Assembly (NCBI RefSeq): GCF_023721755.1
Contig: NZ_JAMDLH010000009.1
Span: forward strand, 124,001-188,000
DNA from: Pleomorphomonas sp. NRK KF1
GTDB lineage: Bacteria > Pseudomonadota > Alphaproteobacteria > Rhizobiales > Pleomorphomonadaceae
Direction of reading: 5' to 3'
Length of the DNA stretch: 64,000 nucleotides
Position numbers and translations under genes: made by a program. Of the stretch, positions 55,333 through 64,000 are shown piece after piece (the first letter of the stretch is position 1; the number at the start of each line of letters is the position of its first letter). The notes below the pieces were generated by a model. It had not been told where the DNA came from. It was given only the letters and a program-made list of their open reading frames with translations, and did not search any database.

Positions 55333-57777
55333 ATGAAGTATGGTTATTTCGACGACAAGGCCCGCGAGTATGTGATCACGCGGCCGGATACGCCGCTGCC
55401 GTGGATCAACTACATCGGCTGCCAGGGCTATTTCGGCATCCTGTCCGCCACCGGTGGCGGTTATTCCTACTATCGCGACGCCCGCCTGCGCCGACTGACC
55501 CGTGGCCGCTACAACAACGTGCCGGCCGATTTCGGCGGTCGCTACGTCTACGTTCGCGACAATGCCAGCGGCGACTACTGGTCGCCGTCGTGGATGCCGA
55601 CCCAGTCAGAACTCGAGGACTACAGCTGCCGGCACGGTATGGGCTACTCGACCATCTCGGCCAAGCGTTCCGGCATCCGGACCGCCACGCGCTACTTCGT
55701 TCCGCTCGACGAGACGCTGGAGATCTGGCAGACGACGATCACCAACGAGCGCCTGACGCCGGCCGACGTTTCGCTCTTCTCCTCGGTCGAGTTCTGTCTC
55801 TGGGAAGCCAACGACGACGCCACCAACTATCAGCGCAACCTCTCGACCGGTCAGGTCGAAGTGGAAGACGAGGTCATCTACCACAAGACCGAGTATCGCG
55901 AGCGTCGCAACCACTTCGCCTGGTTCTCCTGCTCGGAGCCGCTCGCCGGTTTCGACACCCAGCGCGAAAGCTTCCTCGGGCCGTGGCGCGGCTGGAACAA
56001 GCCGGTCGCCGTCGAGGAAGGCAAGTCGCGCAACTCGATCGCCCACGGCTGGTCGCCGATGGGCTCGCACCACGTGAAGCTGACGCTCGCGCCCGGCGAG
56101 AGCCGCCAGATCATCTACGTGCTCGGCTATCACGAGAACCCGAACGAACAGAAGTTCGATCCGCCGGGTTCGCAGACAGTCAACAAGACAACCGTCAAGC
56201 CGATCATCGCCAAGTACCGCGACGTCAAGAACGTCGAGGCGGCCTTCGAGGCTCTTGGCAAGCATTGGGACAATCTGCTGGGCGTCTATCAGGTGTCCTC
56301 GCCCGACGAGCATGCCAACCGCATGGTCAACATCTGGAACGCCTACCAGTGCATGGCCACCTTCAACATGTCGCGGTCGGCGTCGTCGTTTGAAACCGGC
56401 ATCGGCCGTGGCCTCGGCTTCCGCGATTCCAACCAGGATCTTCTGGGCTTCGTGCACATGGTGCCGTCGCGGGCACGCGAGCGCATTCTCGATCTCGCGG
56501 CGACCCAGCTGTCGAGCGGCGGCGCCTATCACCAGTACCAACCGCTGACCAAGAAGGGCAACAACGACATCGGCGGCGATTTCAACGACGATCCGCACTG
56601 GCTGATCATCGGCGTCGCCGCATATCTCAAGGAGACCGGCGATTTCTCGATCCTCGACGAGCCCGTCGTCTTCGACAATCAGCAGGGAACCGAAGCGCCG
56701 CTCTACGAGCATCTGCGCCGTTCGATCCAATACGCGCTCGACCGTCTCGGCCCGCATGGCCTGCCGCTGATCGGTCGCGCCGACTGGAACGACTGCCTCA
56801 ACCTCAACTGCTTCTCCGACACGCCCGGCCAGTCGTTCCAAACGACCACCAGCAAGGACGGCAAGGTGGCCGAGTCGGTATTCATCGGCGCGCTGATGGT
56901 GCTGTCGGCCCGCGAGCTGTCCGCCCTGGCGGCTCAGATCGGCAAGGCCGACGACGCCACCTTCTACGCTGACGTCGCCAAGAAGATGGACGAGACGGTC
57001 CGCACCCATGGCTGGGATGGCGAGTGGTTCGTGCGCGCCTATGACGATTTCGGCCGCAAGATCGGCTCCAAGGAGAACGAGGAAGGCAAGATCTTCATCG
57101 AGTCCCAGGGCTTCGCGGCGCTGGCCGGCATTGGCGTCGACGACGGCAAGGCCCGCTCGGCACTCGACGCGGTGCGCAAGCATCTCGCCACGCCGCACGG
57201 CATCGTGCTGCAGCAGCCGGCCTATAGCCGCTACTACATCGAGTATGGCGAGATCTCGACCTACCCGCCCGGCTACAAGGAAAACGCCGGCATCTTCTGC
57301 CACAACAATCCCTGGGTGATCATCGGCGAAGTGGTGCTTGGCAACGGCGACGCAGCCTTCGATTACTACAGCCGCATCTCGCCGTCGGTGCGCGAGAACA
57401 TATCGGACGTTCATCGGCTTGAGCCCTACGTCTACGCCCAGATGATCGCCGGCCGCGACGCGCCGACTCATGGCGAAGCCAAGAACTCCTGGCTGACCGG
57501 CACGGCAGCCTGGAACTACTACGCCATCACACAGTGGATCCTCGGCATCCGTCCCGAGTACACCGGCCTCAGGATCGCCCCGGTGGTGCCGGAGCGCTGG
57601 ACCGGGTTCACGGCGAGCCGCACCTTCCGCGGCGTCACCTACGACATCTCGGTGAAGCGGAACGGCGCCGGCAACACGGTGTCGCTCACGGTCGACGGCA
57701 AGCCTGTTGACGGCGACATCGTGCCGCCGCCGGCCAAGGGCGTGAAGACGGTCAAGGTCGAAGCCGTTCTGGGCTGA
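55333..57777 (+). CDS. Cellobiose phosphorylase (GH94)
   Basis: An 814-residue GH94 enzyme that cleaves cellobiose with phosphate into alpha-glucose 1-phosphate and glucose. The N-terminal beta-sandwich domain (about 1-300) is followed by an (alpha/alpha)6 barrel with GRADWNDCLN, whose second Asp is D487, agreeing with the catalytic Asp near 490 of known cellobiose phosphorylases. The ENAGIFCHNNPWVI and GTAAWNY segments are also typical. Chitobiose phosphorylases are close relatives, so the beta-linked disaccharide is inferred. Start ATG 55333. No cellodextrin transporter is adjacent. Confidence 0.9.
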   Translation: MKYGYFDDKAREYVITRPDTPLPWINYIGCQGYFGILSATGGGYSYYRDARLRRLTRGRYNNVPADFGGRYVYVRDNASGDYWSPSWMPTQSELEDYSCRHGMGYSTISAKRSGIRTATRYFVPLDETLEIWQTTITNERLTPADVSLFSSVEFCLWEANDDATNYQRNLSTGQVEVEDEVIYHKTEYRERRNHFAWFSCSEPLAGFDTQRESFLGPWRGWNKPVAVEEGKSRNSIAHGWSPMGSHHVKLTLAPGESRQIIYVLGYHENPNEQKFDPPGSQTVNKTTVKPIIAKYRDVKNVEAAFEALGKHWDNLLGVYQVSSPDEHANRMVNIWNAYQCMATFNMSRSASSFETGIGRGLGFRDSNQDLLGFVHMVPSRARERILDLAATQLSSGGAYHQYQPLTKKGNNDIGGDFNDDPHWLIIGVAAYLKETGDFSILDEPVVFDNQQGTEAPLYEHLRRSIQYALDRLGPHGLPLIGRADWNDCLNLNCFSDTPGQSFQTTTSKDGKVAESVFIGALMVLSARELSALAAQIGKADDATFYADVAKKMDETVRTHGWDGEWFVRAYDDFGRKIGSKENEEGKIFIESQGFAALAGIGVDDGKARSALDAVRKHLATPHGIVLQQPAYSRYYIEYGEISTYPPGYKENAGIFCHNNPWVIIGEVVLGNGDAAFDYYSRISPSVRENISDVHRLEPYVYAQMIAGRDAPTHGEAKNSWLTGTAAWNYYAITQWILGIRPEYTGLRIAPVVPERWTGFTASRTFRGVTYDISVKRNGAGNTVSLTVDGKPVDGDIVPPPAKGVKTVKVEAVLG

Positions 57778-57805
57778 TCGTCGACGTTCAAGAACAAATC
57801 CGGAA

Positions 57806-57830
57806 GGGCGCCCTTGGTGGCGCCCTTTTT
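57806..57830 (+). terminator. Rho-independent terminator after cellobiose phosphorylase
   Basis: GGGCGCC (57806-57812) pairs with GGCGCCC (57819-57825) across loop CTTGGT, followed by TTTTT. Confidence 0.85.
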
Positions 57831-58061
57831 CTTGCTCGACGAACCATTCCTCAGCACCCGACCACCCATTTGGTCGTGAGGGATTGTTATTTCAGCGGAT
57901 AGAACTATCTGCTTGCCGCACCTGAAGAAACGCGCAAGGCCATATACGTAAAATTACCTTTTCGTCTCGGTCAGGCGACATATTTCGAGCGCGTTATGCT
58001 TTGTTTACGACTGCCCGGCCATGGTTGATCGATAATAGCCTGGTGCATCGAGGTGCAGCTC

Positions 58062-58586
58062 ATGAAGCCGCGCGTTCAGCCGACCTCTGAGGAAATCACG
58101 TTTCTTCCCAACGAAATCATTGTTTCCAAAACAGATCTCAAGGGGCGGATTACCTACGCGAACTCAACGTTCTCCAGGATTTGCGGCTACAGCCGCGCCG
58201 AGCTCATGAACGCGCCCCACTCGATCATTCGCCATCCCGACATGCCGCGCTGCGTCTTCAAGCTGCTCTGGGACCAGATCGGCGAGGAGCGCGAGATTTT
58301 CGCCTATGTGAAGAACATGGCACGCAACGGCGCCTTCTACTGGGTCTTCGCGCACGTCACCCCTTCGTTTGACAGCGAGGGCCGGGTTGCCGGCTATCAC
58401 TCCAGCCGACGCGTGCCCGACCGCCGCGTGGTTCGGGAGGTGATCGAGCCGCTTTACGGAGAGCTGCTTCGCATCGAAGCCTCGCATGCCAGCCCCAAGG
58501 AGGGACTGGCTGCCTCTTTCGCCCAGCTCATGAGCATCGTGAAATCGAAAGCCGCCAGCTATGACGAACTCATCTTCTCGCTTTGA
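58062..58586 (+). CDS. PAS domain protein, Aer-like sensory half
   Basis: A 174-residue soluble protein from ATG 58062. The PAS core reads [52 protein letters not shown], then [22 protein letters not shown], very like the N-terminal PAS of Aer redox receptors, which bind FAD. No membrane segment or signalling domain is present. The gene overlaps the following MCP gene by 26 nt in another frame, so they should work together. FAD binding is inferred from similarity. Confidence 0.85.
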   Translation: MKPRVQPTSEEITFLPNEIIVSKTDLKGRITYANSTFSRICGYSRAELMNAPHSIIRHPDMPRCVFKLLWDQIGEEREIFAYVKNMARNGAFYWVFAHVTPSFDSEGRVAGYHSSRRVPDRRVVREVIEPLYGELLRIEASHASPKEGLAASFAQLMSIVKSKAASYDELIFSL

Positions 58587-60180
58587 AGCGTTCGCCCCGG
58601 GCGTGGCGATCATCCTGCTGCTCGCAGGCGCGGCCGGCAGCCTGGTAGCTGACATGCCTGTGCTGGCCCTTTCGTTGATCGTCGCGGGCATCGTCGGCGC
58701 TGCGGCAAGTCTTGTCATCGCCATACGCCTCCATGCCGCCGTCGGACGGTCGATCCGGGTAGCACGCGCCCTCGGTCAGGGCGACTTCGAGACCCGCGAC
58801 CTGATTTTCGATCAATGGGGCCAGGCCGGTCAGCTTACCGAGGCCATCAACGACATGGCCGACCACATCGATGCCTTCGTGCGCGAAGCCAGTGCCGCCA
58901 TGGAGGCCGTTCGCCTGAACCGCTACTACCGCCGCATTCTGCCCAACGGCATGGAAGGCGCCCTGCTCCGCGCCTCCTCGACCATCAACGAAGCCACCGA
59001 CATGATCCAGGATCGCGTCCAGGCCTTCGAGGTTTCCACCGACGAGTTCGGCGCCACCATCAACTCGATCGTCGAAAGCCTCGTCAACGCCTCGCGCGAC
59101 ATGGGCGGCGCGGCGACGCGCCTTGGGGAAGGCGCCAGTTCGACGGACCAGCGCGCCACGGACGCGGCGTCCAGCTCGAGCATGGCCTCCACCGACGTTC
59201 AGCGGGTCGTTCAGGCTGCGGCGCAACTCACCGGTTCGGCTCGCGACGTCGGCCGCGAGATCGAACGTTCGGCCGCCATTGCCCAGGATGCCGTCAATCG
59301 CGCCGAGGAAACCAAACGCATCGTCGCCGGCCTGTCGGATGCCGCCGAGAAGATCGGCACCGTCATCGGCCTGATCGAGCAGGTGGCGGAGCAGACCAAT
59401 CTTCTGGCTCTCAATGCCACCATCGAAGCTGCACGGGCGGGCGAAGCCGGCAAGGGATTTGCCGTGGTCGCCCAGGAAGTGAAGGCGCTTGCCTCTCAGA
59501 CAGCCGCGGCCACGGGCGAGATCACCCGGCATATCTCCGACGTCCAGTCGGCAACCCGCGCCGCCGTCGGCAGCATCGCCGGCATCGGCGGAACCATCGC
59601 CGAAATCAATTCCATCACGTCGGACATGCGCGGCTCGATCGAAGCGCAGATCGCCGCCACAACGGAGATCGCCGAGGGAGTGAACAACGCCTCCGAGGGC
59701 ACCAGGCAGGTGTCGGACCGAATATCGGGGATCACCGGCATCGCCCGCGAAACATCCACGCTGGCGCAAAGCCTGTTCTCGACCTCCGGCGCTCTGTCCT
59801 CCGAGGGTGATCGCCTTTCGGTCACCGTGCGCGAGTTCCTTGTCAGGTTGCGGCGCGGACCGCTCGATCGCCGTCAAGCCGCAGAGCGCGTGCCCGGCGG
59901 CCACACCGTGACCATCACCTCTGAGAGGGGAACCGCGACGGCCACCTGTGTCGACATTTCCCTGACCGGTGCCCGATTTGCCGGCCAGTTGCCACCGCTG
60001 AAGATCGGCGACGAGATTCGGATCTCGGGCGAAAAGGACATCGCGGTGCCGGGCACCGTGCGCTGGATCCGCGACAACAACATTGGCGTCGAGTTCAAGG
60101 TCGCCGAAATGACGCCGGCAGCGTCCAACCGCCTGCGCTACCTGGTGGGCAAAGGCCGATCCAAGGCTGTCGCGGCTTGA
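58561..60180 (+). CDS. Methyl-accepting chemotaxis protein with C-terminal PilZ domain
   Basis: A 539-residue receptor. Two hydrophobic segments near the N-terminus ([20 protein letters not shown] and [21 protein letters not shown]) are joined by a very short loop, so there is almost no periplasmic sensor. A HAMP-like region follows, then a long MA signalling domain with the hairpin tip [24 protein letters not shown], and a PilZ domain (residues ~440-539: [11 protein letters not shown] and [13 protein letters not shown]). It would signal to CheA/CheW, with c-di-GMP as a likely modulator. The sensor is probably the overlapping PAS gene. Confidence 0.9.
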   Translation: MTNSSSRFEAFAPGVAIILLLAGAAGSLVADMPVLALSLIVAGIVGAAASLVIAIRLHAAVGRSIRVARALGQGDFETRDLIFDQWGQAGQLTEAINDMADHIDAFVREASAAMEAVRLNRYYRRILPNGMEGALLRASSTINEATDMIQDRVQAFEVSTDEFGATINSIVESLVNASRDMGGAATRLGEGASSTDQRATDAASSSSMASTDVQRVVQAAAQLTGSARDVGREIERSAAIAQDAVNRAEETKRIVAGLSDAAEKIGTVIGLIEQVAEQTNLLALNATIEAARAGEAGKGFAVVAQEVKALASQTAAATGEITRHISDVQSATRAAVGSIAGIGGTIAEINSITSDMRGSIEAQIAATTEIAEGVNNASEGTRQVSDRISGITGIARETSTLAQSLFSTSGALSSEGDRLSVTVREFLVRLRRGPLDRRQAAERVPGGHTVTITSERGTATATCVDISLTGARFAGQLPPLKIGDEIRISGEKDIAVPGTVRWIRDNNIGVEFKVAEMTPAASNRLRYLVGKGRSKAVAA

Positions 60181-60237
60181 GATCTCCGCTCGGCGAAGGA
60201 GTTGACGGCGCCGGCCACGCTCGGCGCCGTTTCTCGT

Positions 60238-60750
60238 TCACTGCCGTTCGAGTCGAAGATGGGCGATCTGGCCGAAGCGCCCGACCTCGGCAAGTTTCAG
60301 CGTTCGGGGTTGCGCCACATCGGGATAAAGCGGGATGCCATCGCCGAGGACGACCGGAACGATGAACTGGTCGAGCCGATCCAGCGCGTCGCGGTCGATG
60401 AAAGCCTGTTGCAGCCGCCCGCCGCCGACGATCCACACATCCTGCTCGACGTTGGCGCGGAGATGATCGATCAGGGCATCGACGCCGGCCGACCAGGTTT
60501 CGGCATCGGGCGGCAAATCCTCGATCGCGTGTGAGGTCACGACGATCAGGCGCTTGCCGGCGTAAGGCCAGGACGGCATGGTCCGGCGACAAACGTCATA
60601 GGTCGTGCGCCCCATCACCAGCGTGCCGATGCCGGCATAGAACTCCTCGTAACCGGCATCCTCGGCCGGATAGGGATCGAGAAAGGAAAAGCTGTGGTCG
60701 GGAGCAGCGATATAGCCGTCGAGCGTCGAAGCAATGTATCCGCAGATCAT
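60238..60750 (-). CDS. Dihydrofolate-reductase-like protein (RibD C-terminal family)
   Basis: A 170-residue protein. It starts with MICGYIASTLDGYIA, has TLVMGRTTYD (NADPH-binding turn) and WIVGGGRLQQAFI near the C-terminus, the hallmarks of the RibD_C/DHFR fold. It is probably an NADPH reductase of a pterin, pyrimidine or unknown substrate. It is not a canonical folA and lacks the RibD deaminase domain. Start ATG 60750. Single gene, convergent to the MCP. Confidence 0.82.
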   Translation of the reverse strand: MICGYIASTLDGYIAAPDHSFSFLDPYPAEDAGYEEFYAGIGTLVMGRTTYDVCRRTMPSWPYAGKRLIVVTSHAIEDLPPDAETWSAGVDALIDHLRANVEQDVWIVGGGRLQQAFIDRDALDRLDQFIVPVVLGDGIPLYPDVAQPRTLKLAEVGRFGQIAHLRLERQ

Positions 60751-60821
60751 AGCGTGCCTCCGGTTTCGGGAGCCGCATGATATCGGCAGCCCTGCCCGGT
60801 TGCGTCAGCAGCCCACCGTCG

Positions 60822-61646
60822 TCAACGACGATCCCCGATGAAATCGCGGTGGCGCTGCAGGCGGCTTTCCAGGCCGCGAACGGCAAGCGAAAGCGAGACG
60901 GTCATCAACAGGTAGACGTAGGCAACGACGTTGTAGGTCTCGAAGAACATGAAGGTGCCGGACGAGTAGACCTTGCCGAGTTGCGTCACGTCCTGCACGC
61001 CGAGCACCGAGACCAGAGACGAGTCCTTGATCATCGCGACGAAATCGTTGCCAAGCGGCGGCAGGACCGTTCTGAAAGCCTGAGGCATGATGATCAGACG
61101 GAAGACCTTGAAGCGGCTGAGACCTAGGGCCTTGGCCGCCTCGATCTGGCCGCGATCGACCGATTGCAGGCCCGCGCGGAAGATCTCCGACAGGAAGGCC
61201 GAATAGGAAATGACCAGCGCCACCACCGCACGCCACAGAAGGTCGAAATCGCGGACGCTGGCCGGCTCCAGGATACCAGCGGCCTGCAACGGCGCGGTGA
61301 CGAGGTTCCACAGAACAATCAGCGCCGGTGCGGCCACGAAAGCCATGTAGAACAGGAGTACCAGCACAGGCACGCCGCGAATGATCTCGACGTAGAAGGT
61401 GGCGGCTTCGCGCAGAAGGCGGTGTTTCGACAGGCCGGCCGAAGCGACGCCAAGACCGATCACGCAGGCAAGAACGTAGGCGATGACCGTCACGAAGACA
61501 GTCACCCAAACGCCGGTCGCCACGGCACCGAAGATGACGCGGTAGTTCTCGTCGGAACCGATGACGAGGCCAAAGGCGATGGCAAGGAGAATCGCCGCGA
61601 TCAGCCACAAGGGCAGTTCGCGGCGACGGGTCTCATTCGAGCTCAA
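60822..61646 (-). CDS. Polar amino acid ABC transporter permease
   Basis: About 274 residues with five or six membrane helices (LPLWLIAAILLAIAFGLVIG at the start). The family loop IEAAKALGLSRFKVFRLIIMPQAFRTVLPPL contacts the ATPase (EAA motif). Class: HisM/GltJ-type permeases for polar amino acids. It begins at a TTG (61646), 7 nt after the binding-protein stop, so the genes are co-transcribed. No ATP-binding subunit is next to it in the window. Confidence 0.85.
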   Translation of the reverse strand: MSSNETRRRELPLWLIAAILLAIAFGLVIGSDENYRVIFGAVATGVWVTVFVTVIAYVLACVIGLGVASAGLSKHRLLREAATFYVEIIRGVPVLVLLFYMAFVAAPALIVLWNLVTAPLQAAGILEPASVRDFDLLWRAVVALVISYSAFLSEIFRAGLQSVDRGQIEAAKALGLSRFKVFRLIIMPQAFRTVLPPLGNDFVAMIKDSSLVSVLGVQDVTQLGKVYSSGTFMFFETYNVVAYVYLLMTVSLSLAVRGLESRLQRHRDFIGDRR

Positions 61647-61653
61647 GGTCGGC

Positions 61654-62454
61654 TCAGTTCTGGCTCTTGTAGTCGTAGAGCCACTTCTTGTTGAGCGCAT
61701 CGATGGTGCCGTCGGCCTTCATGGAGGCGATGGCGGCATTGATCGGGGCGGTAAGGTCGGAGCCTTTCTTGAGGATGAAGCCGAATTCCTCGCGGCCGAG
61801 CGGACCGCCGACGACCTTGAAGGCACCGGGCTGGGCGCCGATGTAACCGTCGGCCGAGGTCTTGTCCATCAGCACGGTATCGACATCGCCGGCCTTCAAC
61901 GCCTGCACCGAAGCGCCGAACGTCTCGAACAGCTTGACGCGCGGGTTCTTCTCGTCGCCGTCGAGCACGTTGTAGATGGCGACGTAGAAGTTGGTGGTGC
62001 CGGGCTGGGCCCCAACCAGACCATCCTTGAGAGCGGCGAAGGAGGGACCGTCGGTGAAGCGATCCTCGTCGGCTCGCACCAGCATGAGCTGCTCGGAGAC
62101 CATGTAGGGATCGGAGAAGTCGACCTGCTGCTTGCGCTCGTCGTTGATGGTGATGCCATCCATGCCGACGTCGAACTGCCCGTCGCGCACCGCCTGGATC
62201 ATGGCGTCCCACGACGTCAGCTTCCACTCGACCTTTGCGTTGAGACGCTTGGCGATCTCGTTGAAGGCGTCGTATTCCCACCCGATCCCCTCGCCCGTTT
62301 TCGGATCGGCGAAGTTGAGCGGAACGTAGGCATTCTCCGTGACCGCGATGATGGTACGTCCCTCGAGATCGGGCAACTCGGCGGCACTGGCCTGGGATAC
62401 GAAAGCGGACAACAGAACGGCGGCGGCAGCCGCCGCCCTCGCAACAACCTGCAT
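61654..62454 (-). CDS. Polar amino acid ABC transporter substrate-binding protein
   Basis: A 266-residue family-3 binding protein. Signal peptide MQVVARAAAAAAVLLSAFVS ends near residue 24 (QASAAEL). The fold signatures are YVPLNFADPKTGEGIGWEYD, SWDAMIQAVRDGQFDVGMDGITI and DFSDPYMVSEQLMLV. It binds a polar or charged amino acid in the periplasm and delivers it to the permease downstream. The specific ligand is not readable. ATG 62454 is used; the longer frame is Arg-rich and not signal-like. Confidence 0.88.
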   Translation of the reverse strand: MQVVARAAAAAAVLLSAFVSQASAAELPDLEGRTIIAVTENAYVPLNFADPKTGEGIGWEYDAFNEIAKRLNAKVEWKLTSWDAMIQAVRDGQFDVGMDGITINDERKQQVDFSDPYMVSEQLMLVRADEDRFTDGPSFAALKDGLVGAQPGTTNFYVAIYNVLDGDEKNPRVKLFETFGASVQALKAGDVDTVLMDKTSADGYIGAQPGAFKVVGGPLGREEFGFILKKGSDLTAPINAAIASMKADGTIDALNKKWLYDYKSQN

Positions 62455-62587
62455 GAAAGGATCCTCCGTCGCTGAGGTAGCCGGAACGAGATCCCTTCGT
62501 CGCCGGCGCGTGAGGGCCACTATTGGCTTTTTCGCGCAAGACTGGCAAGGGTTTACTTGCCTTTCGGCTTGATCGGCAAAGACCGAA

Positions 62588-62926
62588 TCAGTCCCGCGTC
62601 ACCGGCAGTCCATTCATCCGCCAGACGCTGATGCCGCCGCCCATATGACCTTCCACTGCGTGCCCTGCGGACTTGCACAAGGAGAGCGCCTGCCCCGATC
62701 GCCCGCCCGAGAGGCAGTAGAGGACCACCGGCTTGTCCTGCGGCAGCTCACCGACCCAGGCGGACAGCTTGGAAAGTGGACGATGAAGGGCACCTGGAAT
62801 GTGCCCGTCGCTCCACTCATGCGCCTCGCGCACATCGACGAGATGAATGGCCTCGCGGTCGAGAAGGTCCTTGACCTCCTGTGGCGTCAGCGTCTTGAGA
62901 GCGTTGCGATTGAAGAAGGAGAGCAT
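62588..62926 (-). CDS. Rhodanese-like sulfurtransferase
   Basis: A 112-residue single rhodanese domain. Key segments are IHLVDVREAHEWSDGHIPGALHRPL and the active-site loop VVLYCLSGGRSGQAL, with catalytic C71. It moves sulfane sulfur, for example from persulfides or thiosulfate. The promoter contains an ATATT-N2-AATAT palindrome also found in front of the neighbouring ArsR-type repressor gene, suggesting joint control in persulfide detoxification. No beta-lactamase-like persulfide dioxygenase is adjacent. Confidence 0.88.
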   Translation of the reverse strand: MLSFFNRNALKTLTPQEVKDLLDREAIHLVDVREAHEWSDGHIPGALHRPLSKLSAWVGELPQDKPVVLYCLSGGRSGQALSLCKSAGHAVEGHMGGGISVWRMNGLPVTRD

Positions 62927-62967
62927 TGGAACTCCAACCTGTTCATATGATACGGCCGTAGATACGA

Positions 62968-62979
62968 ATATTCTAATAT
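62968..62979. promoter_or_regulatory. Putative ArsR/BigR operator, rhodanese promoter
   Basis: ATATTCTAATAT, a perfect inverted repeat with a 2-nt spacer, 42 nt upstream of the rhodanese start. An almost identical site lies in front of the repressor gene. Confidence 0.6.
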
Positions 62980-63047
62980 AAATAACCTGTCAAGGATTTT
63001 ACCTACTCCTCCGTCGCCCCGGAGACGATCGCACCGTCGGCCCGATA

Positions 63048-63401
63048 TCAGCCCTTCTGCGCCGCCGGAGCGCAGTAGAGCTCGTAAAGCAAGCCGATCA
63101 GCCGGCGCGCATTGTCCGAGGCCAGGCGATAGTAGATGGTCTGGGCTTCACGACGAGTCGCCACGATGCCGAGATCGCGCAGGCGGGCGAGATGTTGCGA
63201 CAATGCCGACTGGCCGAGCCCGACGGACTCGGCGAGCGCCCCGACGGACATCTCGTTATCGACAAGACGGCAGAGAACCATTAGTCGCTTGGACTGGCCC
63301 AACGCCGATAGCAGCCGGGCAGCCTCCTCGGCTCGCGACTCCATGACATCGAGCGGATTGGCGAATGGCTCGCAAAGGCTGGATTCGACCGACGCCGGCA
63401 T
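63048..63401 (-). CDS. ArsR-family repressor, BigR/SqrR-like persulfide sensor
   Basis: A 117-residue winged-helix repressor. The recognition region is LAESVGLGQSALSQHLARLRDLGIVATRREAQTIYYRLA. Two cysteines, C44 (LMVLCRLVDNEMS) and C110 (LYELYCAPAA), sit where BigR has C42 and C108, the pair forming a disulfide or polysulfide that releases DNA. It lies 121 nt upstream of the rhodanese gene on the same strand, with a matching operator before each gene. GAGGGT precedes the ATG. Confidence 0.85.
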   Translation of the reverse strand: MPASVESSLCEPFANPLDVMESRAEEAARLLSALGQSKRLMVLCRLVDNEMSVGALAESVGLGQSALSQHLARLRDLGIVATRREAQTIYYRLASDNARRLIGLLYELYCAPAAQKG

Positions 63402-63433
63402 AGTCTGTACCCTCGTGCTTTAGCAACCTCATA

Positions 63434-63445
63434 ATATTCAAATAT
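63434..63445. promoter_or_regulatory. Putative ArsR/BigR operator, regulator promoter
   Basis: ATATTCAAATAT, inverted repeat ATATT-CA-AATAT, 33 nt before the ArsR start. It matches the site at 62968-62979 in 11 of 12 bases, so autoregulation is likely. Confidence 0.6.
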
Positions 63446-63550
63446 ACGCAACTTGGCAATTCCAATCCTGAGACTATCTTCTGGCCGGCTATGACGCCAA
63501 GGCGACTTAGCGAATTGTTATCAAAGAGACGGTTATTTTCGACGGCCGAC

Positions 63551-64000
63551 ATGTCGGGTCGGGTGGCGGGCGCCGTTGTCATGAAAACGTTCTCGGAAAT
63601 GCAGCCTCCTCAGGATGCGGTCCTCCGCAGGCCTCGCGTCCTGTCGTTGCAGGCGATCGTGGTCGCCATCGTGGGCCTGATGCTCATTGTCCTGCAGCTA
63701 GCCGTCGGAGTGACCGAAACCGCTCGGCAGCTTGACGGCATCAAGTCGGAGGCGATGTATCGGGCGAAGGCCGGCCTCGACCTGCTCACCGCCATTCCGG
63801 CCGGAAAGGCGGAGAACCGCCAGGACGAGACCGACATCCAGGCCGCGCTCGGCTCCCTTCGCGCCATTGCCGACATCTATGCCCGCAACCATCCCGGCGA
63901 AACGATCCGGATCGAGATCGGCGAACCTTCCGACGGACACTCCACCGTATCGAACGACGATATGGTGACCTGGGGCGAGACCGATCTCAGCGTGCGGCGT
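63551..64000 (+). CDS. Membrane sensor or regulator protein, N-terminal fragment
   Basis: A plus-strand frame open to the window edge, starting at ATG 63551 or 63581. It shows a long N-terminal transmembrane helix (SLQAIVVAIVGLMLIVLQLAVG), then a periplasmic region beginning TETARQLDGIKSEAMYRAKAG. The remainder (IPAGKAENRQDETDIQAALGSLRAIADIYARNHPGE region) is helical and hydrophilic. This looks like the sensor part of a kinase, GGDEF protein or receptor, but the output domain is outside the window. Confidence 0.65.
   Translation, partial: MSGRVAGAVVMKTFSEMQPPQDAVLRRPRVLSLQAIVVAIVGLMLIVLQLAVGVTETARQLDGIKSEAMYRAKAGLDLLTAIPAGKAENRQDETDIQAALGSLRAIADIYARNHPGETIRIEIGEPSDGHSTVSNDDMVTWGETDLSVRR

Noticed and set aside
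55606-57471. A 621-codon minus-strand frame
   Set aside because: Antisense to cellobiose phosphorylase, which has the catalytic DWNDCLN motif and expected length.

Overview
The window is high-GC, densely packed alphaproteobacterial chromosome. The family set points to Hyphomicrobiales: a sufE/DUF5330 pair beside a PAS-histidine kinase, DUF1491, DUF853, LacI-xylB-xylA, an MCP with a C-terminal PilZ domain, and a GAAC-N7-GAAC LexA box. A Pleomorphomonas-like organism would fit the sugar metabolism, but that is a guess. Nothing in the sequence names the species.

Left chromosomal part (1-30191). The first genes are the start of sufE, a DUF5330 protein, a membrane PAS histidine kinase and a peptidoglycan-binding protein. 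After these come DUF1491, an oligopeptidase B-type protease, an Fe/Mn superoxide dismutase, a response regulator, a branched-chain aminotransferase divergent from a haloacid dehalogenase, 4-alpha-glucanotransferase (malQ), a DUF853 ATPase and a LuxR-type regulator with no luxI in the window. An M20 dipeptidase precedes a compact xylose operon (LacI regulator, xylulokinase, xylose isomerase). The block ends with a DUF1131 lipoprotein, D-amino-acid dehydrogenase, a PfkB sugar kinase, PilZ and HxlR proteins, formate-THF ligase, guanine deaminase, a TIM-barrel isomerase, tRNA-Pro(CGG) and tRNA-Gln(TTG).

Integrated element (about 30172-49754). The last 20 nt of tRNA-Gln are repeated exactly at 49735-49754, so they are attL and attR of a 19.6-kb element. 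A tyrosine integrase lies next to the tRNA. The element carries cargo (DUF488 plus a partner, DUF4238, and a membrane-anchored TPR protein with 11 tandem 42-residue repeats) and a siphophage tail module. That module has a G/GT chaperone with a -1 slippery site, a tape measure, a gpJ remnant, a glycine-rich fibre and a fibre-assembly protein. A lysis cassette follows: GH108 endolysin, nested spanins and a membrane protein. The right end holds a methyltransferase, a LexA-box-controlled Y-family DNA polymerase with a Cys-rich partner, and an adenine methylase. No terminase, portal, capsid or replication genes are present. The tape measure has an in-frame TAG and is joined by a deletion to a gpJ fragment, and the integrase lacks the expected first catalytic Arg. 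I read it as a decaying prophage that keeps cargo, lysis and SOS genes.

Right chromosomal part (49755-64000). Genes here are a PAS-GGDEF cyclase, a nucleoside deaminase-like protein, an AI-2E transporter, an aldo/keto reductase, a ketopantoate reductase-like protein, a GH94 cellobiose phosphorylase and a split PAS/MCP-PilZ receptor. They are followed by a DHFR-like reductase, a polar amino-acid ABC permease with its binding protein, and a rhodanese plus BigR-like ArsR repressor sharing an ATATT-N2-AATAT operator. The window ends inside a membrane protein.
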